In this document: in pieces, positions 55,802-64,000 of the stretch | Position numbering within the stretch: position 1 is the first letter of the stretch | Layout: every line of letters begins with the position of its first letter | DNA from: Jeotgalibacillus soli | GTDB taxonomy: Bacteria > Bacillota > Bacilli > Bacillales > Jeotgalibacillaceae | NCBI RefSeq assembly: GCF_000829435.1 | Contig: NZ_JXRP01000018.1 | Span: forward strand, 434,001-498,000 | DNA length: 64,000 nucleotides | Direction of reading: 5' to 3' | Translations under genes and position numbers: made by a program | The notes under the pieces: model-generated | Databases searched by the model: none | Told to the model about the DNA's origin: nothing | Seen by the model: only the letters and a program-made list of their open reading frames with translations

Positions 55802-57301
55802 ATGAACAACATGGAGACTAAACAACAATATTACACAGAGACGTATCGACCGCAATTTCATTTTTCACCAGAAGCTAATTGGATGAATGATCCTAATGGT
55901 ATGGTTTATTTTGAAGGTGAATATCATCTATTTTATCAATATCATCCAAATGGAACGACATGGGGACCAATGCACTGGGGGCATGCTATTAGTACAGATC
56001 TTGTCCATTGGGAACACTTGCCGATCGCATTAAAACCAGATGAGCATGGGATGATTTTTTCAGGCAGTGCAGTCGTTGATTGGAATGATACAAGCGGTTT
56101 CTTTAATGGTCAATCCGGTTTAGTAGCAATGTTTACTCATGCTGACACCTACCCAGGATCTGAACGCCCTAGGCAAAGACAAAGTATTGCTTATAGTAAA
56201 GACAATGGACGAACATGGGTGACTTATGAAGGAAACCCTGTCATTTCAGATGAAAGTATTACTGATTTTAGAGACCCAAAAGTATTCTGGCATAAAGAAA
56301 CAAAAAAATGGGTGATGATTTTAGCTTCAGGTCAAACTGTGAGACTATATACATCCAAAAATCTTAAAGAGTGGGAGTTTGCAAGTGAATTTGGAGACGG
56401 TCATGGATCACATGAAGGAGTATGGGAGTGTCCCGATTTGTTTGAATTACCAGTAGATGGGTATTCCAATCAGAAAAAGTGGGTCTTGTTTTTGAGTATA
56501 GGTGATGACCCAAGCTTTGAAGAAGGATCAAGGACACAATATTTTATTGGGGAGTTTAATGGAGAAACATTTACAAATGACCACAAACCAGAAACGACAC
56601 TTTGGATCGACAAAGGAAGAGATAATTACGCTGGAGTAAGCTGGTCGGATATTCCTAATGAAGATGGGAGAAGAATTTACCTCGGCTGGATGAGTAACTG
56701 GAGATATGCAAATATCACACCAACTAAAGAATGGCGAAGTGCGATGACGATTCCAAGAGTCCTTACATTAAAAACAATGAAGGAAGGAGTTCGATTAGTT
56801 CAACAGCCGGTTCAAGAATTACAAAAAATTCGTGAAAAATCGATACACATAATGAATCAAACAATCGTGCCAAGCGAAAATATCATTTCTAATGTAAAAG
56901 GAAACACACTTGAAATTATTGTTGAGTTTGAATTTGGTACTGCTGCGGAATTTGGTTTAAAAGTGTGTAAATCAAATCTAGAGGAAACGGTCATTGGATA
57001 TGACGTTACTCAACAACGATTGTTTATTGATCGCACGAATTCTGGAAAATCAGATTTTAATGAATCCTTTGTTGGTAAACATGAGGGAGAATTATCTCCT
57101 TATGATAACAATAAAGTGAAGTTACACTTATTTGTTGATTGGTCTTCTGTTGAAGCGTTTGGAAACAATGGAGAATTGGTGCTGACAGATTTAATATTTC
57201 CAGATCAGAATAGTAAGGATCTTGAACTGTATGCTGTTGGTGGGAATGTAAAAGTAAACACATTAGAGATTCATATGCTAAAATCAATTTGGAGAAAATA
57301 A
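55802..57301 (+). CDS. Intracellular GH32 beta-fructosidase (levanase/SacC-like)
   Basis: 499 residues without a signal peptide. All three GH32 catalytic motifs are standard: nucleophile Asp30 in WMNDPNG, Asp158 in FRDP, acid/base Glu209 in WECPDLF. The propeller is followed by the usual beta-sandwich. The sequence is closer to exo-levanase SacC than to sucrose-6-phosphate hydrolases, fitting hydrolysis of unphosphorylated oligofructans brought in by the ABC importer. It follows the fructokinase by 52 bases. Confidence 0.92.
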   Translation: MNNMETKQQYYTETYRPQFHFSPEANWMNDPNGMVYFEGEYHLFYQYHPNGTTWGPMHWGHAISTDLVHWEHLPIALKPDEHGMIFSGSAVVDWNDTSGFFNGQSGLVAMFTHADTYPGSERPRQRQSIAYSKDNGRTWVTYEGNPVISDESITDFRDPKVFWHKETKKWVMILASGQTVRLYTSKNLKEWEFASEFGDGHGSHEGVWECPDLFELPVDGYSNQKKWVLFLSIGDDPSFEEGSRTQYFIGEFNGETFTNDHKPETTLWIDKGRDNYAGVSWSDIPNEDGRRIYLGWMSNWRYANITPTKEWRSAMTIPRVLTLKTMKEGVRLVQQPVQELQKIREKSIHIMNQTIVPSENIISNVKGNTLEIIVEFEFGTAAEFGLKVCKSNLEETVIGYDVTQQRLFIDRTNSGKSDFNESFVGKHEGELSPYDNNKVKLHLFVDWSSVEAFGNNGELVLTDLIFPDQNSKDLELYAVGGNVKVNTLEIHMLKSIWRK

Positions 57302-57324
57302 ACATTAAAGATTAGGGATAAAGG

Positions 57325-57933
57325 ATGAGTGACGTGAATAATCGACTATTGAACACAATAAATACAATCGTAGATTACTTTCTTTTGAATGTATTGTGGG
57401 TAATTGCCTCAATCCCCCTAATAACCATTTTCCCAGCAACAGCAGCAATGTTTGGTGTTGTCCGTAAGAGACAGTTACAGAAAGAAACGAATGGGATTTT
57501 TAAAAGTTTTTATATACAGTTTAAAGATAATTTTAAACAAAGTATTTTATTATCTATCGTTTGGGGTATCGTTGGTGCTTTCTTGTATGTTGATTATAAG
57601 ATTATCAGTCCAGAAAGCTCCGCCTTTCAGTTGATCCTTTATATATTGCTGATAATTGGTCTTATTTTATTTAGTTCTATAACTATTTACCTTTTTCCAA
57701 TCATGGTACATTTTGAGTTGAATTGGAAGAATGTTATCAGAAATGCATTTTTCTTCTCACTTATGAATCCTATTTTAACAATTCTTTTATTAATCATTGT
57801 TGGAATAGGTGGTGCTATATTGTATGCATATCCAGTTTCCATATTTATTTTAGGAAGTTTTCTAGCATTTATCGTTTATTATTTATGTCAAATGATGTTT
57901 AACCAAGTGATGATTAAAAAGGAAATTGGCTAA
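57325..57933 (+). CDS. DUF624 / YesL-like membrane protein
   Basis: About 200 residues with five membrane helices. LLNTINTIVDYFLLNVLWVIASIPLITIFPATAAMFGVVRK is the DUF624 N-terminus. Such proteins regularly accompany Lpl-type sugar ABC importers; their job is unknown, possibly assembly or regulation of the permease. AAAGG touches the ATG at 57325, so the GTG at 57334 with 9-base spacing may be the real start. It is the last gene of the fructan operon. Confidence 0.88.
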   Translation: MSDVNNRLLNTINTIVDYFLLNVLWVIASIPLITIFPATAAMFGVVRKRQLQKETNGIFKSFYIQFKDNFKQSILLSIVWGIVGAFLYVDYKIISPESSAFQLILYILLIIGLILFSSITIYLFPIMVHFELNWKNVIRNAFFFSLMNPILTILLLIIVGIGGAILYAYPVSIFILGSFLAFIVYYLCQMMFNQVMIKKEIG

Positions 57934-58170
57934 ACAATTAATTTATACGGACATATAAAAAATATTTTTTCATTAAGTTTAGCATTAAATGTGGGAGGGA
58001 TTTCTCCCTTTAATTTCATAAAACAACTATGTAAGAAAGGCTTCTATTGAATTGGAAGCCATTATTCTTATTGTGTGGTGGTTTAATGAATACTTTGGCT
58101 AACTGATGGTTCATCTTTGTGAAGAAGTGTACTTAAACAAACGGGTGCTTTAGCTTAATAAGCCAAATTA

Positions 58171-58209
58171 AAAAAGTCGATTCCTTTATATATAGGAACC
58201 GACTTTTTT
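58171..58209 (+). terminator. Strong terminator closing the fructan locus
   Basis: AAAAAGTCGATTCCT pairs with AGGAACCGACTTTTT around TTATATAT, with a long T-run. Sequence from 57934 to here, and from 58210 to 58447, has no intact gene. Confidence 0.85.
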
Positions 58210-58447
58210 ATGCTAAAATTTGCTTAACGTTGTAAATCAGCATTTTTCTGACGCAACCCTAATAAATGCCTTTATTATTTTTAAGTCACCATTAAAATGC
58301 TTGTTAAACCTTTTGCTATCTTTCCAGCGCTATGTTTTCCGAGAAAGGATATTCAGAACTCACAAACTTGAAGATATTTGCAGATAGAATAGCAACACCA
58401 TCCCTATACTTTTGAGTAAAGAAACCACTTTCTATAATGATTTTGAG

Positions 58448-58516
58448 CTATCCTTTAAGGATAGCACCCACTACATAGTCCAATGCTATTTCTTTGGCTT
58501 TTCACTCATTAAATAA
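58448..58516 (-). pseudogene. uvrX: Second uvrX scrap
   Basis: The minus-strand frame reads LFNE, stop, KAKEIALDYVVGAILKG, stop. This matches LFNERKAKEIELGYVMDAIRN of the fragment at 45610. Only about 22 codons are recognisable. It lies directly downstream of a yolD-like gene, the normal partner of uvrX. Confidence 0.55.
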
Positions 58517-58544
58517 ATTGGTTCCAAGGAATAACCTAACCCTC

Positions 58545-58892
58545 TTAAGGGATGCGTTCGTCCAATTTCTTCACATCCACGACGATATCAAATGGGAAGA
58601 TATGCAGATCGCTATTTTCATCATAAATTCGATAATGACGTTTGTTGAAATCGATGAAGGATACATGCCCTTTTATAGTATGGATGAATCCGTTCATAAA
58701 ACGGCTGAACTCACATAATAATCCTTACTTCATAGCTTCATGAATGTTCATTTCAATTTCTTGCATCATTTGTTCATCAATTATAGGCTTTTCTATTTTT
58801 TCATAGTCCATCCGTGCTTTGTCGAGTAATTTAACGTACTCCGGAAGCATCATTGCTGATTGCCATTTAATATTTCCTCGGTCTTTTATCAA
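58545..58892 (-). pseudogene. yolD: YolD-like protein, interrupted by a stop
   Basis: From TTG at 58892 (8 bases after AGGAGG) the frame reads IKDRGNIKWQSAMMLPEYV, then KPIIDEQMMQEIEMNIHEAMK, stops at 58727-58725, and continues in the same frame FMNGFIHTIKGHVSFIDFNK to a second stop at 58547. This is the two-part YolD pattern with one nonsense mutation. YolD proteins are encoded with Y-family polymerases in Bacillus. Confidence 0.75.
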
Positions 58893-58908
58893 TTCAAAAA
58901 CCTCCTTG

Positions 58909-59130
58909 TCAGATCACCATTTTCTCTTTTTGAATAACCGGAACAAAGGAAAGAATGTTGTTGTAAGAAAACGCACGTTGCGTTTTACGTAAAAAGCAGT
59001 AGGCAACCATGAACCCTTCATTTACTTTTAAAACGTTAATTCGCCTCTGACTGATTTGACCGCTGTTTGATAGATAAATCATTTCAACAACTTGGTTACT
59101 CTCCATTGCATGCAACATTTTGTTCTTCAC
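58909..59130 (-). CDS. Small WYL-like protein of the uvrX-yolD module
   Basis: 73 residues from GTG at 59130, which follows GGAGGGAG. MLHAMESNQVVEMIYLSNSGQISQRRINVLKVN ... YCFLRKTQRAF resembles the short WYL-domain proteins that precede yolD and uvrX in many Bacillus genomes. WYL domains bind ligands or nucleic acid. It is the only intact gene of this SOS module. The function is not established. Confidence 0.7.
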   Translation of the reverse strand: MKNKMLHAMESNQVVEMIYLSNSGQISQRRINVLKVNEGFMVAYCFLRKTQRAFSYNNILSFVPVIQKEKMVI

Positions 59131-59149
59131 TTTGCTCCCTCCTTTCCTT

Positions 59150-59170
59150 CTATTATAGAACAAATGTTCG
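59150..59170 (-). promoter_or_regulatory. LexA (DinR) box overlapping a promoter
   Basis: On the minus strand CGAACATTTGTTCT (59170-59157) matches the Bacillus SOS consensus CGAACRNRYGTTYC with one or two changes. TATAAT (59157-59152) follows as -10. This places the WYL-yolD-uvrX module under DNA-damage control, as expected for UvrX. Confidence 0.75.
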
Positions 59171-59331
59171 CTTTGTATTCAAAAAAATAAATCCTACTCA
59201 TCCAGTAAGATCCAATTTTGACGCTATCCATTCAATTGTGCTTAAAGATTCAATCAGACAAAGTTACTCATACAAGTTCATTTTAATGGTTAAAATATCT
59301 TTTTTTCATTTAAGCCTCTTTAATTTTCAGC

Positions 59332-59865
59332 TTACGATTTTTTTATCACCTTGGAGAATACGCCCTTTTTCTTTTCCTTTTCTTCTAATTTTTCGTGTAA
59401 CCTCATAATTTCCTGTTGTTGGAGCCCATGAGACAAGCGAACAATCAATGTCTAATATAGGAATAGCCGGAGGTTTCTGCAACACGCCCTCAGGCTACCG
59501 AAAAACATATCGCCAAATCGTGGTAAAGGAGCAAGAAAAACATGATAACGAACAAAGAACAAATGATTGACTGGTCCATCCGGACAAAAATATACTTTCG
59601 TATATTGATGATTATAAAAGAGAACTGTTAAATTAGAAAATGGTTTTTCTGCTAAATTATTGTGTTTGATATTTATACCCGACTCTATCTTATAAACATT
59701 ACCTTCGTACTTTATTCAAGAAAAAGGCCTAAATATTCATTTCATAGTTATTTATCCGTATCGTTAGATGGAAATTTTTCATCTACTATTAAAAGCTTAT
59801 TTTCTATTGTTAATGATGTGTACCCTTTTGACGACTCCGCTACTAGGAAAAATGTGAAAGGAGAA
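59332..59865 (-). pseudogene. Multiply frameshifted gene of unknown family
   Basis: Three minus-strand segments form one apparent protein: LVAESSKGYTSLTIENKLL (59853-59760), IKYEGNVYKIESGINIKHN...HLFFVRYHVFLAPLPRFGDMFFG (about 59720-59510), then PEGVLQKPPAIPILDIDC...WAPTTGNYEVTRKIRRK to a stop at 59332. The joins require frameshifts near 59740 and 59505. Protein-like composition (Phe, Tyr, Pro-rich blocks) supports former coding. No family recognised. Confidence 0.45.
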
Positions 59866-59874
59866 TTTTAAAAA

Positions 59875-60090
59875 ATGACATCAAGAAAAAAACGATATAT
59901 CGTTCACAAATCTTATAGCGTTAGTAAACTGAATAATAACGAGTACCTTGATCTGGATATTGATGAGATCAAAAGAGGCTTGAAAAGTGTTCAAAACATG
60001 CTTAACGCTCAAACTCAGACAAATATTAGTGAAAATACGCTTTGCGATCAAGAGATCTACAATGTAGACATCATGTATTACAGTGAATAA
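59875..60090 (+). CDS. Small hypothetical protein upstream of a glycosyltransferase
   Basis: 71 residues, hydrophilic, with no recognised family. AAAGGAG lies 13 bases before the ATG. The C-terminal half (KSVQNMLNAQTQTNISENTL) is helical. It is 29 bases before the glycosyltransferase gene and probably co-transcribed. Confidence 0.6.
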   Translation: MTSRKKRYIVHKSYSVSKLNNNEYLDLDIDEIKRGLKSVQNMLNAQTQTNISENTLCDQEIYNVDIMYYSE

Positions 60091-60119
60091 GCATAAAAAA
60101 CAATATAAAGGAGAATCAT

Positions 60120-62114
60120 ATGTTAGAAAATGTCTCGATCATCATCCCTTTTCAGACTGATTACGGTCCAAGAGCTGAGGCATTTGAGTGGGTAAAAAAA
60201 TACTATTCTACTGTAATGCCAGAAGCTGAGTTATGTTTAGGTATATTTGAAAATAACGAGATAAATAAATCAAAAGCAGTAAACCAAGCCGCAAAAAATG
60301 CTACAAGAGATATTTTTGTGATTGCTGACGCAGACATCATTTATGATCCAGTCGTGATTACTGAATCAATTAAGTTACTCAATGAAGCAGCATGGGTTGT
60401 GCCATTTACTGAAATATATGATATTCCTCAGAAATTAACTAAAAAACTAGTTAAATCAGATCCTACCTTGCCTATAAATGTTGAATTAAAGCACTGTCAA
60501 AAGGTGAATTGGCTCTATGATGAATTTGCAGGGAAATTAAATGTTATACCAAGGGAGCATTTCGAAGCGGTGGGTGGCTTTGATGAACGTTTCATCGGCT
60601 GGGGAGGGGAGGATGACGCATTTTCTCATGCAGTGAATACACTTTGTGGTCAATTTGTGAATTATGAAGGCAGACTTTTTCACATGTGGCATCCCCCATC
60701 TCATTACAATACGAATCCAAATGGTCAAGCAAACATAGCACTTTTAAAGCGATACATTGCGGCAAGCGGAAATAAAGAACAAATGGAGCAGCTGATTAAA
60801 GAGCGTAAAAAATATTTAGCAAACCAGTACACAAAGGATGAAAGTACATTATCTACTTGTAAAATTTGCTTCAGTGTACTCGTTCATAAAGACCGTGAAC
60901 TTGTCAAACAACTCGTTGAAAATATACGGCTTTATTGTCCAAATAGCATAGTAGTTCTATATAACGGTGGGGATGATCCAGACCTTTGTGAAGACTTAGG
61001 AGTGCCAGTTTGTCCAACCAGTCATAAATTAAAGCGTGGTTTTACAACGATCTATTTTCTTGAAACCATGGAATGGATAGAAGAATTGGCTATCGAGTAT
61101 GATTACTTTATCAATATCGATTCAGATTCATTATTTTTTAGAAAAGGGTATGAAGAGTTTATTGAAGAGCAAATGAAAAATACGGACTATATGGCCGTAA
61201 GTCTCCGAAAACCAGAAGAAGATTGGTATATAGGTAAGGAAATGAAAAAAGATATTGATACATGGAAGCAGCTTTTTAGTGTTGATCCATTATATGGAAT
61301 TTTTAATGTTGGCCAAGTGATAAATAGAAAATTAGTTAAAGCGTTATTAGAACCACAACTAAAAGAAAAATTAACCGTGTCTCTTACAAAAACAAATTCA
61401 TTTGGAACGGATGAGATTCTATTTGTAAACATGGCTAAACAATTAGGATTTAGGATCAAAAGCTATCCCCGTAAGACAGACTCTAAATTAATTAGGTTTC
61501 GCCCTTATTTCACATTAAAAGAAATGATAGACTCGATCAATTTGATAGAAGAAGGATGGTTGTGCCATCCAATTATCCGTGAACAGAGTGATCCAGCAAG
61601 AGAATTAATTATACGATTGGATAGCGAACATTACATCAAGCAATTTAAAACAAATCAGTTTCCATGGTACGAAAATGATTCTTATCGTTTTCATCCTTCC
61701 ATTCCAATTAAAACTAATTTTGGTAATGATGAACTTATCGTTCAGTCCGATGGACATTTATGTCATTACTGGGAAGATCCTATAAATAAGACATGGACTA
61801 AGAGCGAGACATTTGCTGAGGGGGTATCTGGTACACCATTGTTTTATGAAAACCTATCCGGACAGTTCGTGGTCGTTTGCAAGCTTGAAGCTGGCGGCGC
61901 TGCGCTATGGTGGAGAGATAATAAACAAATTGGTTACCCATGGAATGGTCCTTTTCAAATCACACAAGAGAATATTGAGCCGATTATGCTTTCGCAAACG
62001 AATAATGGGCATCACTTTATCGTATGTAAATCAGGGGATAAATTAGAGTATTGGGTTAGAAGGCTCTTAAATCAGAAAGAAATATGGGAAAAAGCCATTC
62101 CATTAGACAGCTAG
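60120..62114 (+). CDS. Double glycosyltransferase fused to a lectin-like C-terminus
   Basis: 664 residues. Domain 1 (1 to about 235) is a GT-A fold: SIIIPFQ start, ADAD (Asp70, Asp72), and GGFDERFIGWGGEDD (152-166), typical of galactosyl/N-acetylgalactosaminyl transferases. Domain 2 (about 250-510) looks like a second GT-A unit with NIDSDS (Asp334, Asp336) and a late FGTDEILF. The last 110 residues have repeated short blocks (LCHYWEDP, ALWWRDN, LEYWVRR) like PLL-type beta-propeller lectins. It is cytoplasmic, and likely builds a surface or spore glycan. AAAGGAG precedes the ATG. Confidence 0.8.
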   Translation: MLENVSIIIPFQTDYGPRAEAFEWVKKYYSTVMPEAELCLGIFENNEINKSKAVNQAAKNATRDIFVIADADIIYDPVVITESIKLLNEAAWVVPFTEIYDIPQKLTKKLVKSDPTLPINVELKHCQKVNWLYDEFAGKLNVIPREHFEAVGGFDERFIGWGGEDDAFSHAVNTLCGQFVNYEGRLFHMWHPPSHYNTNPNGQANIALLKRYIAASGNKEQMEQLIKERKKYLANQYTKDESTLSTCKICFSVLVHKDRELVKQLVENIRLYCPNSIVVLYNGGDDPDLCEDLGVPVCPTSHKLKRGFTTIYFLETMEWIEELAIEYDYFINIDSDSLFFRKGYEEFIEEQMKNTDYMAVSLRKPEEDWYIGKEMKKDIDTWKQLFSVDPLYGIFNVGQVINRKLVKALLEPQLKEKLTVSLTKTNSFGTDEILFVNMAKQLGFRIKSYPRKTDSKLIRFRPYFTLKEMIDSINLIEEGWLCHPIIREQSDPARELIIRLDSEHYIKQFKTNQFPWYENDSYRFHPSIPIKTNFGNDELIVQSDGHLCHYWEDPINKTWTKSETFAEGVSGTPLFYENLSGQFVVVCKLEAGGAALWWRDNKQIGYPWNGPFQITQENIEPIMLSQTNNGHHFIVCKSGDKLEYWVRRLLNQKEIWEKAIPLDS

Positions 62115-62126
62115 GAGGTGAAATGA

Positions 62127-63170
62127 TTGAAAGGAATTATCCTTTGTGCAGGAAGGGGCACACGGGTGCAGCCGTTTAGCTATTCATTGCCAAAAACTTT
62201 ATTGCCCGTGATGAATCGACCGCTCCTGGACCACGGGCTTGAGAAAATGATAGCGGCTGGGATCAGAGAGATCGGAATTGTCATCAATCCATCTCAAAAA
62301 GTCATTTTAGAGCATATAGAATCAAACTATCCTGATGGTGCCATTAAAGTTTTTGTACAAAATAAACCTTTGGGAATTGCACATGCACTTCGATCTGTGC
62401 AAAATTTTATCGGGCAAGAATCATTCTTGCTGTTGTTAGGCGACAACCTGCTGGCTGAACCGTTCGAGTCTTTGATTGAAGCGTCAAATGGTAATCGTTC
62501 TTCTATTCTCTTAAAGAAGGTTGTCAACCCAGAAGAATTTGGGGTGGCTTTAATTGAGCAGGGAAAAATAACAGGAATTGAAGAAAAACCCACCAACCCA
62601 AAAAGCAATTTGGCTGTGATGGGTGCCTATATTTTTCAAGCTGAACTCTTTGAAGCCATTCATGCTATACAACCGTCTGATCGCGGAGAATATGAGATCA
62701 CAGATGCTATTCAATGGTTGATCGATCAAGGTCATGATATAGCCTATATTGAAACACACCTGCCTACTTTTGATGTTGGGACTACTGAACGATGGCTTGA
62801 GGCCAACGCTTGGATGATGGGAGCACAAAGTTCAGAAGTGAGTAGAGGACAAAACACGCGTATAGAAGATTGTTTATTTTATGGGAAAGTTCATATCGGA
62901 GACGCATGCATTCTTAAAAATGCCATTATTGGTCCTAATGTAACGATACAAGATGGCTGCTTCATTCAAAATTGCAGGATTCAAAATAGTATAATTATGA
63001 CTAATGCAACTATAAAGTCTAATTATTTAATAAGAAACAGTATTATAGGCAATGCAGCCGTTTTAAAAACAGAAGATTCCTCAGATGGTGTACTAACATG
63101 CATGCTTGGGGATCAATCAATTTGGAGTTTAAATCGTCAGGAGTCCTCTATTTTTAAGCAAGAAGGATAA
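62127..63170 (+). CDS. Sugar-1-phosphate nucleotidyltransferase
   Basis: 347 residues. IILCAGRGTRVQPFSYSLPKTLLPV is the nucleotidyltransferase signature; GDNL is the metal-binding block; FDVGTTERWLEAN matches RmlA/GlmU-like enzymes of the glucose-1-phosphate thymidylyl- or uridylyltransferase type. A left-handed helix of hexapeptide-like repeats follows (about 240-330). TTG start 9 bases after AGGAGG; the nearby ATG is out of frame. It lies 12 bases after the glycosyltransferase gene and probably makes its NDP-sugar donor. Confidence 0.9.
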   Translation: MKGIILCAGRGTRVQPFSYSLPKTLLPVMNRPLLDHGLEKMIAAGIREIGIVINPSQKVILEHIESNYPDGAIKVFVQNKPLGIAHALRSVQNFIGQESFLLLLGDNLLAEPFESLIEASNGNRSSILLKKVVNPEEFGVALIEQGKITGIEEKPTNPKSNLAVMGAYIFQAELFEAIHAIQPSDRGEYEITDAIQWLIDQGHDIAYIETHLPTFDVGTTERWLEANAWMMGAQSSEVSRGQNTRIEDCLFYGKVHIGDACILKNAIIGPNVTIQDGCFIQNCRIQNSIIMTNATIKSNYLIRNSIIGNAAVLKTEDSSDGVLTCMLGDQSIWSLNRQESSIFKQEG

Positions 63171-63197
63171 AGTATAATTAATTGAACTAAAGTACCT

Positions 63198-63229
63198 AAC
63201 CAGAGAATCTTTATAGAGCTCTCTGGTTT
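63198..63229 (+). terminator. Rho-independent terminator
   Basis: AACCAGAGA pairs with TCTCTGGTT around a 13-base loop, followed by TTTTTTATTT. The rest of the gap to 63552 shows no clear feature. Confidence 0.85.
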
Positions 63230-63552
63230 TTTTATTTGTTTCAAAATGATCAAATGATTTTTTTATTTACCACAGTACTATGCTGTACTACCTGTTCGGA
63301 TCTATATAGTAAAGGAAAATACGTAAACTGTACTTAAGGTATTTTCACTGAAGACTAATAATAGAGGGGGATTTCTTCAGTCAATGGTATATCAGTTTTT
63401 GGAAAAGGAGTTTTTCTGGTCTAGGGGTAATTATCTATTCACTAATGGCTTTAAATACCGCATAATCCCACCACCTCCCAATTCATTCGTAAAACACCCA
63501 TCATTTGATATAATGACAGCAATGGAAATTGTAGAAACGAGGCGTTAACCAC

Positions 63553-64000
63553 ATGAAGTTTATTCACACAGCTGATTGGCATTTAGGCAAGCTTGTACAC
63601 GGCGTTTATATGACGCAGGATCAGCAGCATGTTTTACACGAATTAATCCGCATTATAGAAGAAGAGAAACCGGATGCTCTGGTGATTGCAGGTGATTTAT
63701 ACGATCGCTCTGTACCGCCGACCGAAGCTGTTAATCTATTAAATGATACGCTTAGAAAAATAAATGTCGATATGGAGATTCCGATTGTTGCGATTTCGGG
63801 AAATCATGATAGTGCCGATCGTCTGTCGTTTGGTTCTTCCTGGTATCGCCATTCAAAATTATATATGGCCGGGAAATGGACAGAGGAAGATACAATTGAA
63901 ATAAACGGAATTCATTTTCATTTAATTCCTTTTTCTGAGCCGGGACCGATTCGAGAGCAGCTTGGGTTAAACGCTATACACTCCCATCACGACGCGATGA
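63553..64000 (+). CDS. sbcD: Exonuclease SbcCD subunit D, partial
   Basis: The first 149 residues are visible; the gene continues beyond the window. FIHTADWHLGK, AGDLYDRSVPP and SGNHDSADRL are three of the metallophosphatase motifs of the Mre11/SbcD nuclease. With SbcC it cuts DNA hairpins and palindromes and processes blocked ends. This and its usual neighbours belong to the stable chromosome, so the accessory region ends near here. Confidence 0.95.
   Translation, partial: MKFIHTADWHLGKLVHGVYMTQDQQHVLHELIRIIEEEKPDALVIAGDLYDRSVPPTEAVNLLNDTLRKINVDMEIPIVAISGNHDSADRLSFGSSWYRHSKLYMAGKWTEEDTIEINGIHFHLIPFSEPGPIREQLGLNAIHSHHDAM

Noticed and set aside
58494-58718. 74-codon plus-strand frame
   Set aside because: Antisense to the yolD-like reading frame; composition and context favour the minus strand.

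Overview
The window looks like a chromosomal segment of a low-GC, spore-former-type Bacillaceae (Bacillus/Cytobacillus-like). Signs are strong AGGAGG ribosome binding sites, frequent TTG/GTG starts, catabolite-responsive (cre-like) elements, LicT-type antiterminator sites, a SigB-type promoter, a LexA (DinR)-type box and a Bacillaceae interspersed repeat. No tRNA, rRNA or CRISPR array was seen. Species cannot be fixed from the sequence alone.

Region 1 (1-21.8 kb) is an organic-acid catabolism island. It holds a TRAP transporter (dctM and dctQ on the minus strand, dctP divergent on plus), a class III CoA-transferase, a CMD-family protein, an AEC permease, an HMG-CoA-lyase-type aldolase, a methylglutaconyl-CoA-hydratase-like enoyl-CoA hydratase, an isovaleryl-type acyl-CoA dehydrogenase, two MmgE/PrpD proteins, a hotdog thioesterase, a two-subunit class I fumarase-type hydratase, an MFS permease, a beta-hydroxyacid dehydrogenase and a GntR/FCD regulator. 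An LD-carboxypeptidase and a three-subunit molybdenum hydroxylase follow. A recurring ATTGGATnC half-site lies in front of several of these units, suggesting one regulon. The simplest reading is uptake of a branched dicarboxylate, CoA activation, dehydrogenation, hydration and lyase cleavage.

Region 2 (21.8-31.6 kb) has a SigB-driven KGG stress gene (apparently frameshifted), a zinc alcohol dehydrogenase, then an orphan piece of a Gram-positive conjugation system (wall hydrolase, small transfer proteins, VirD4-like coupling ATPase, TrbL-like channel). It has no VirB4, relaxase or integrase and is flanked by gene remnants. A lone TIR-domain protein and a truncated resolvase follow.

Region 3 (31.6-44.8 kb) has an intact licT-bglP-bglH beta-glucoside operon and a second, decayed bglP-bglH operon controlled by two tandem antiterminator sites. 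Between them are DUF6241, DUF5677 and SUKH genes, a serine recombinase with its palindromic res-like site, and IS debris. A chemotaxis receptor closes the region.

Region 4 (44.8-58.2 kb) is a fructan/levan locus: a secreted GH32 enzyme with a LamG domain, a LacI regulator, an Lpl-type ABC importer, fructokinase, an intracellular GH32 beta-fructosidase and a YesL-like membrane protein. Four copies of a LacI-type operator sit in two duplicated promoter modules. The locus is bracketed by decayed uvrX/yolD DNA-repair modules and an EmrB-type transporter fragment.

Region 5 (58.2-64 kb) has the decayed SOS module, a multiply frameshifted unknown gene, a small orphan gene, a double glycosyltransferase fused to a lectin-like C-terminus, a sugar nucleotidyltransferase, and the start of sbcD.
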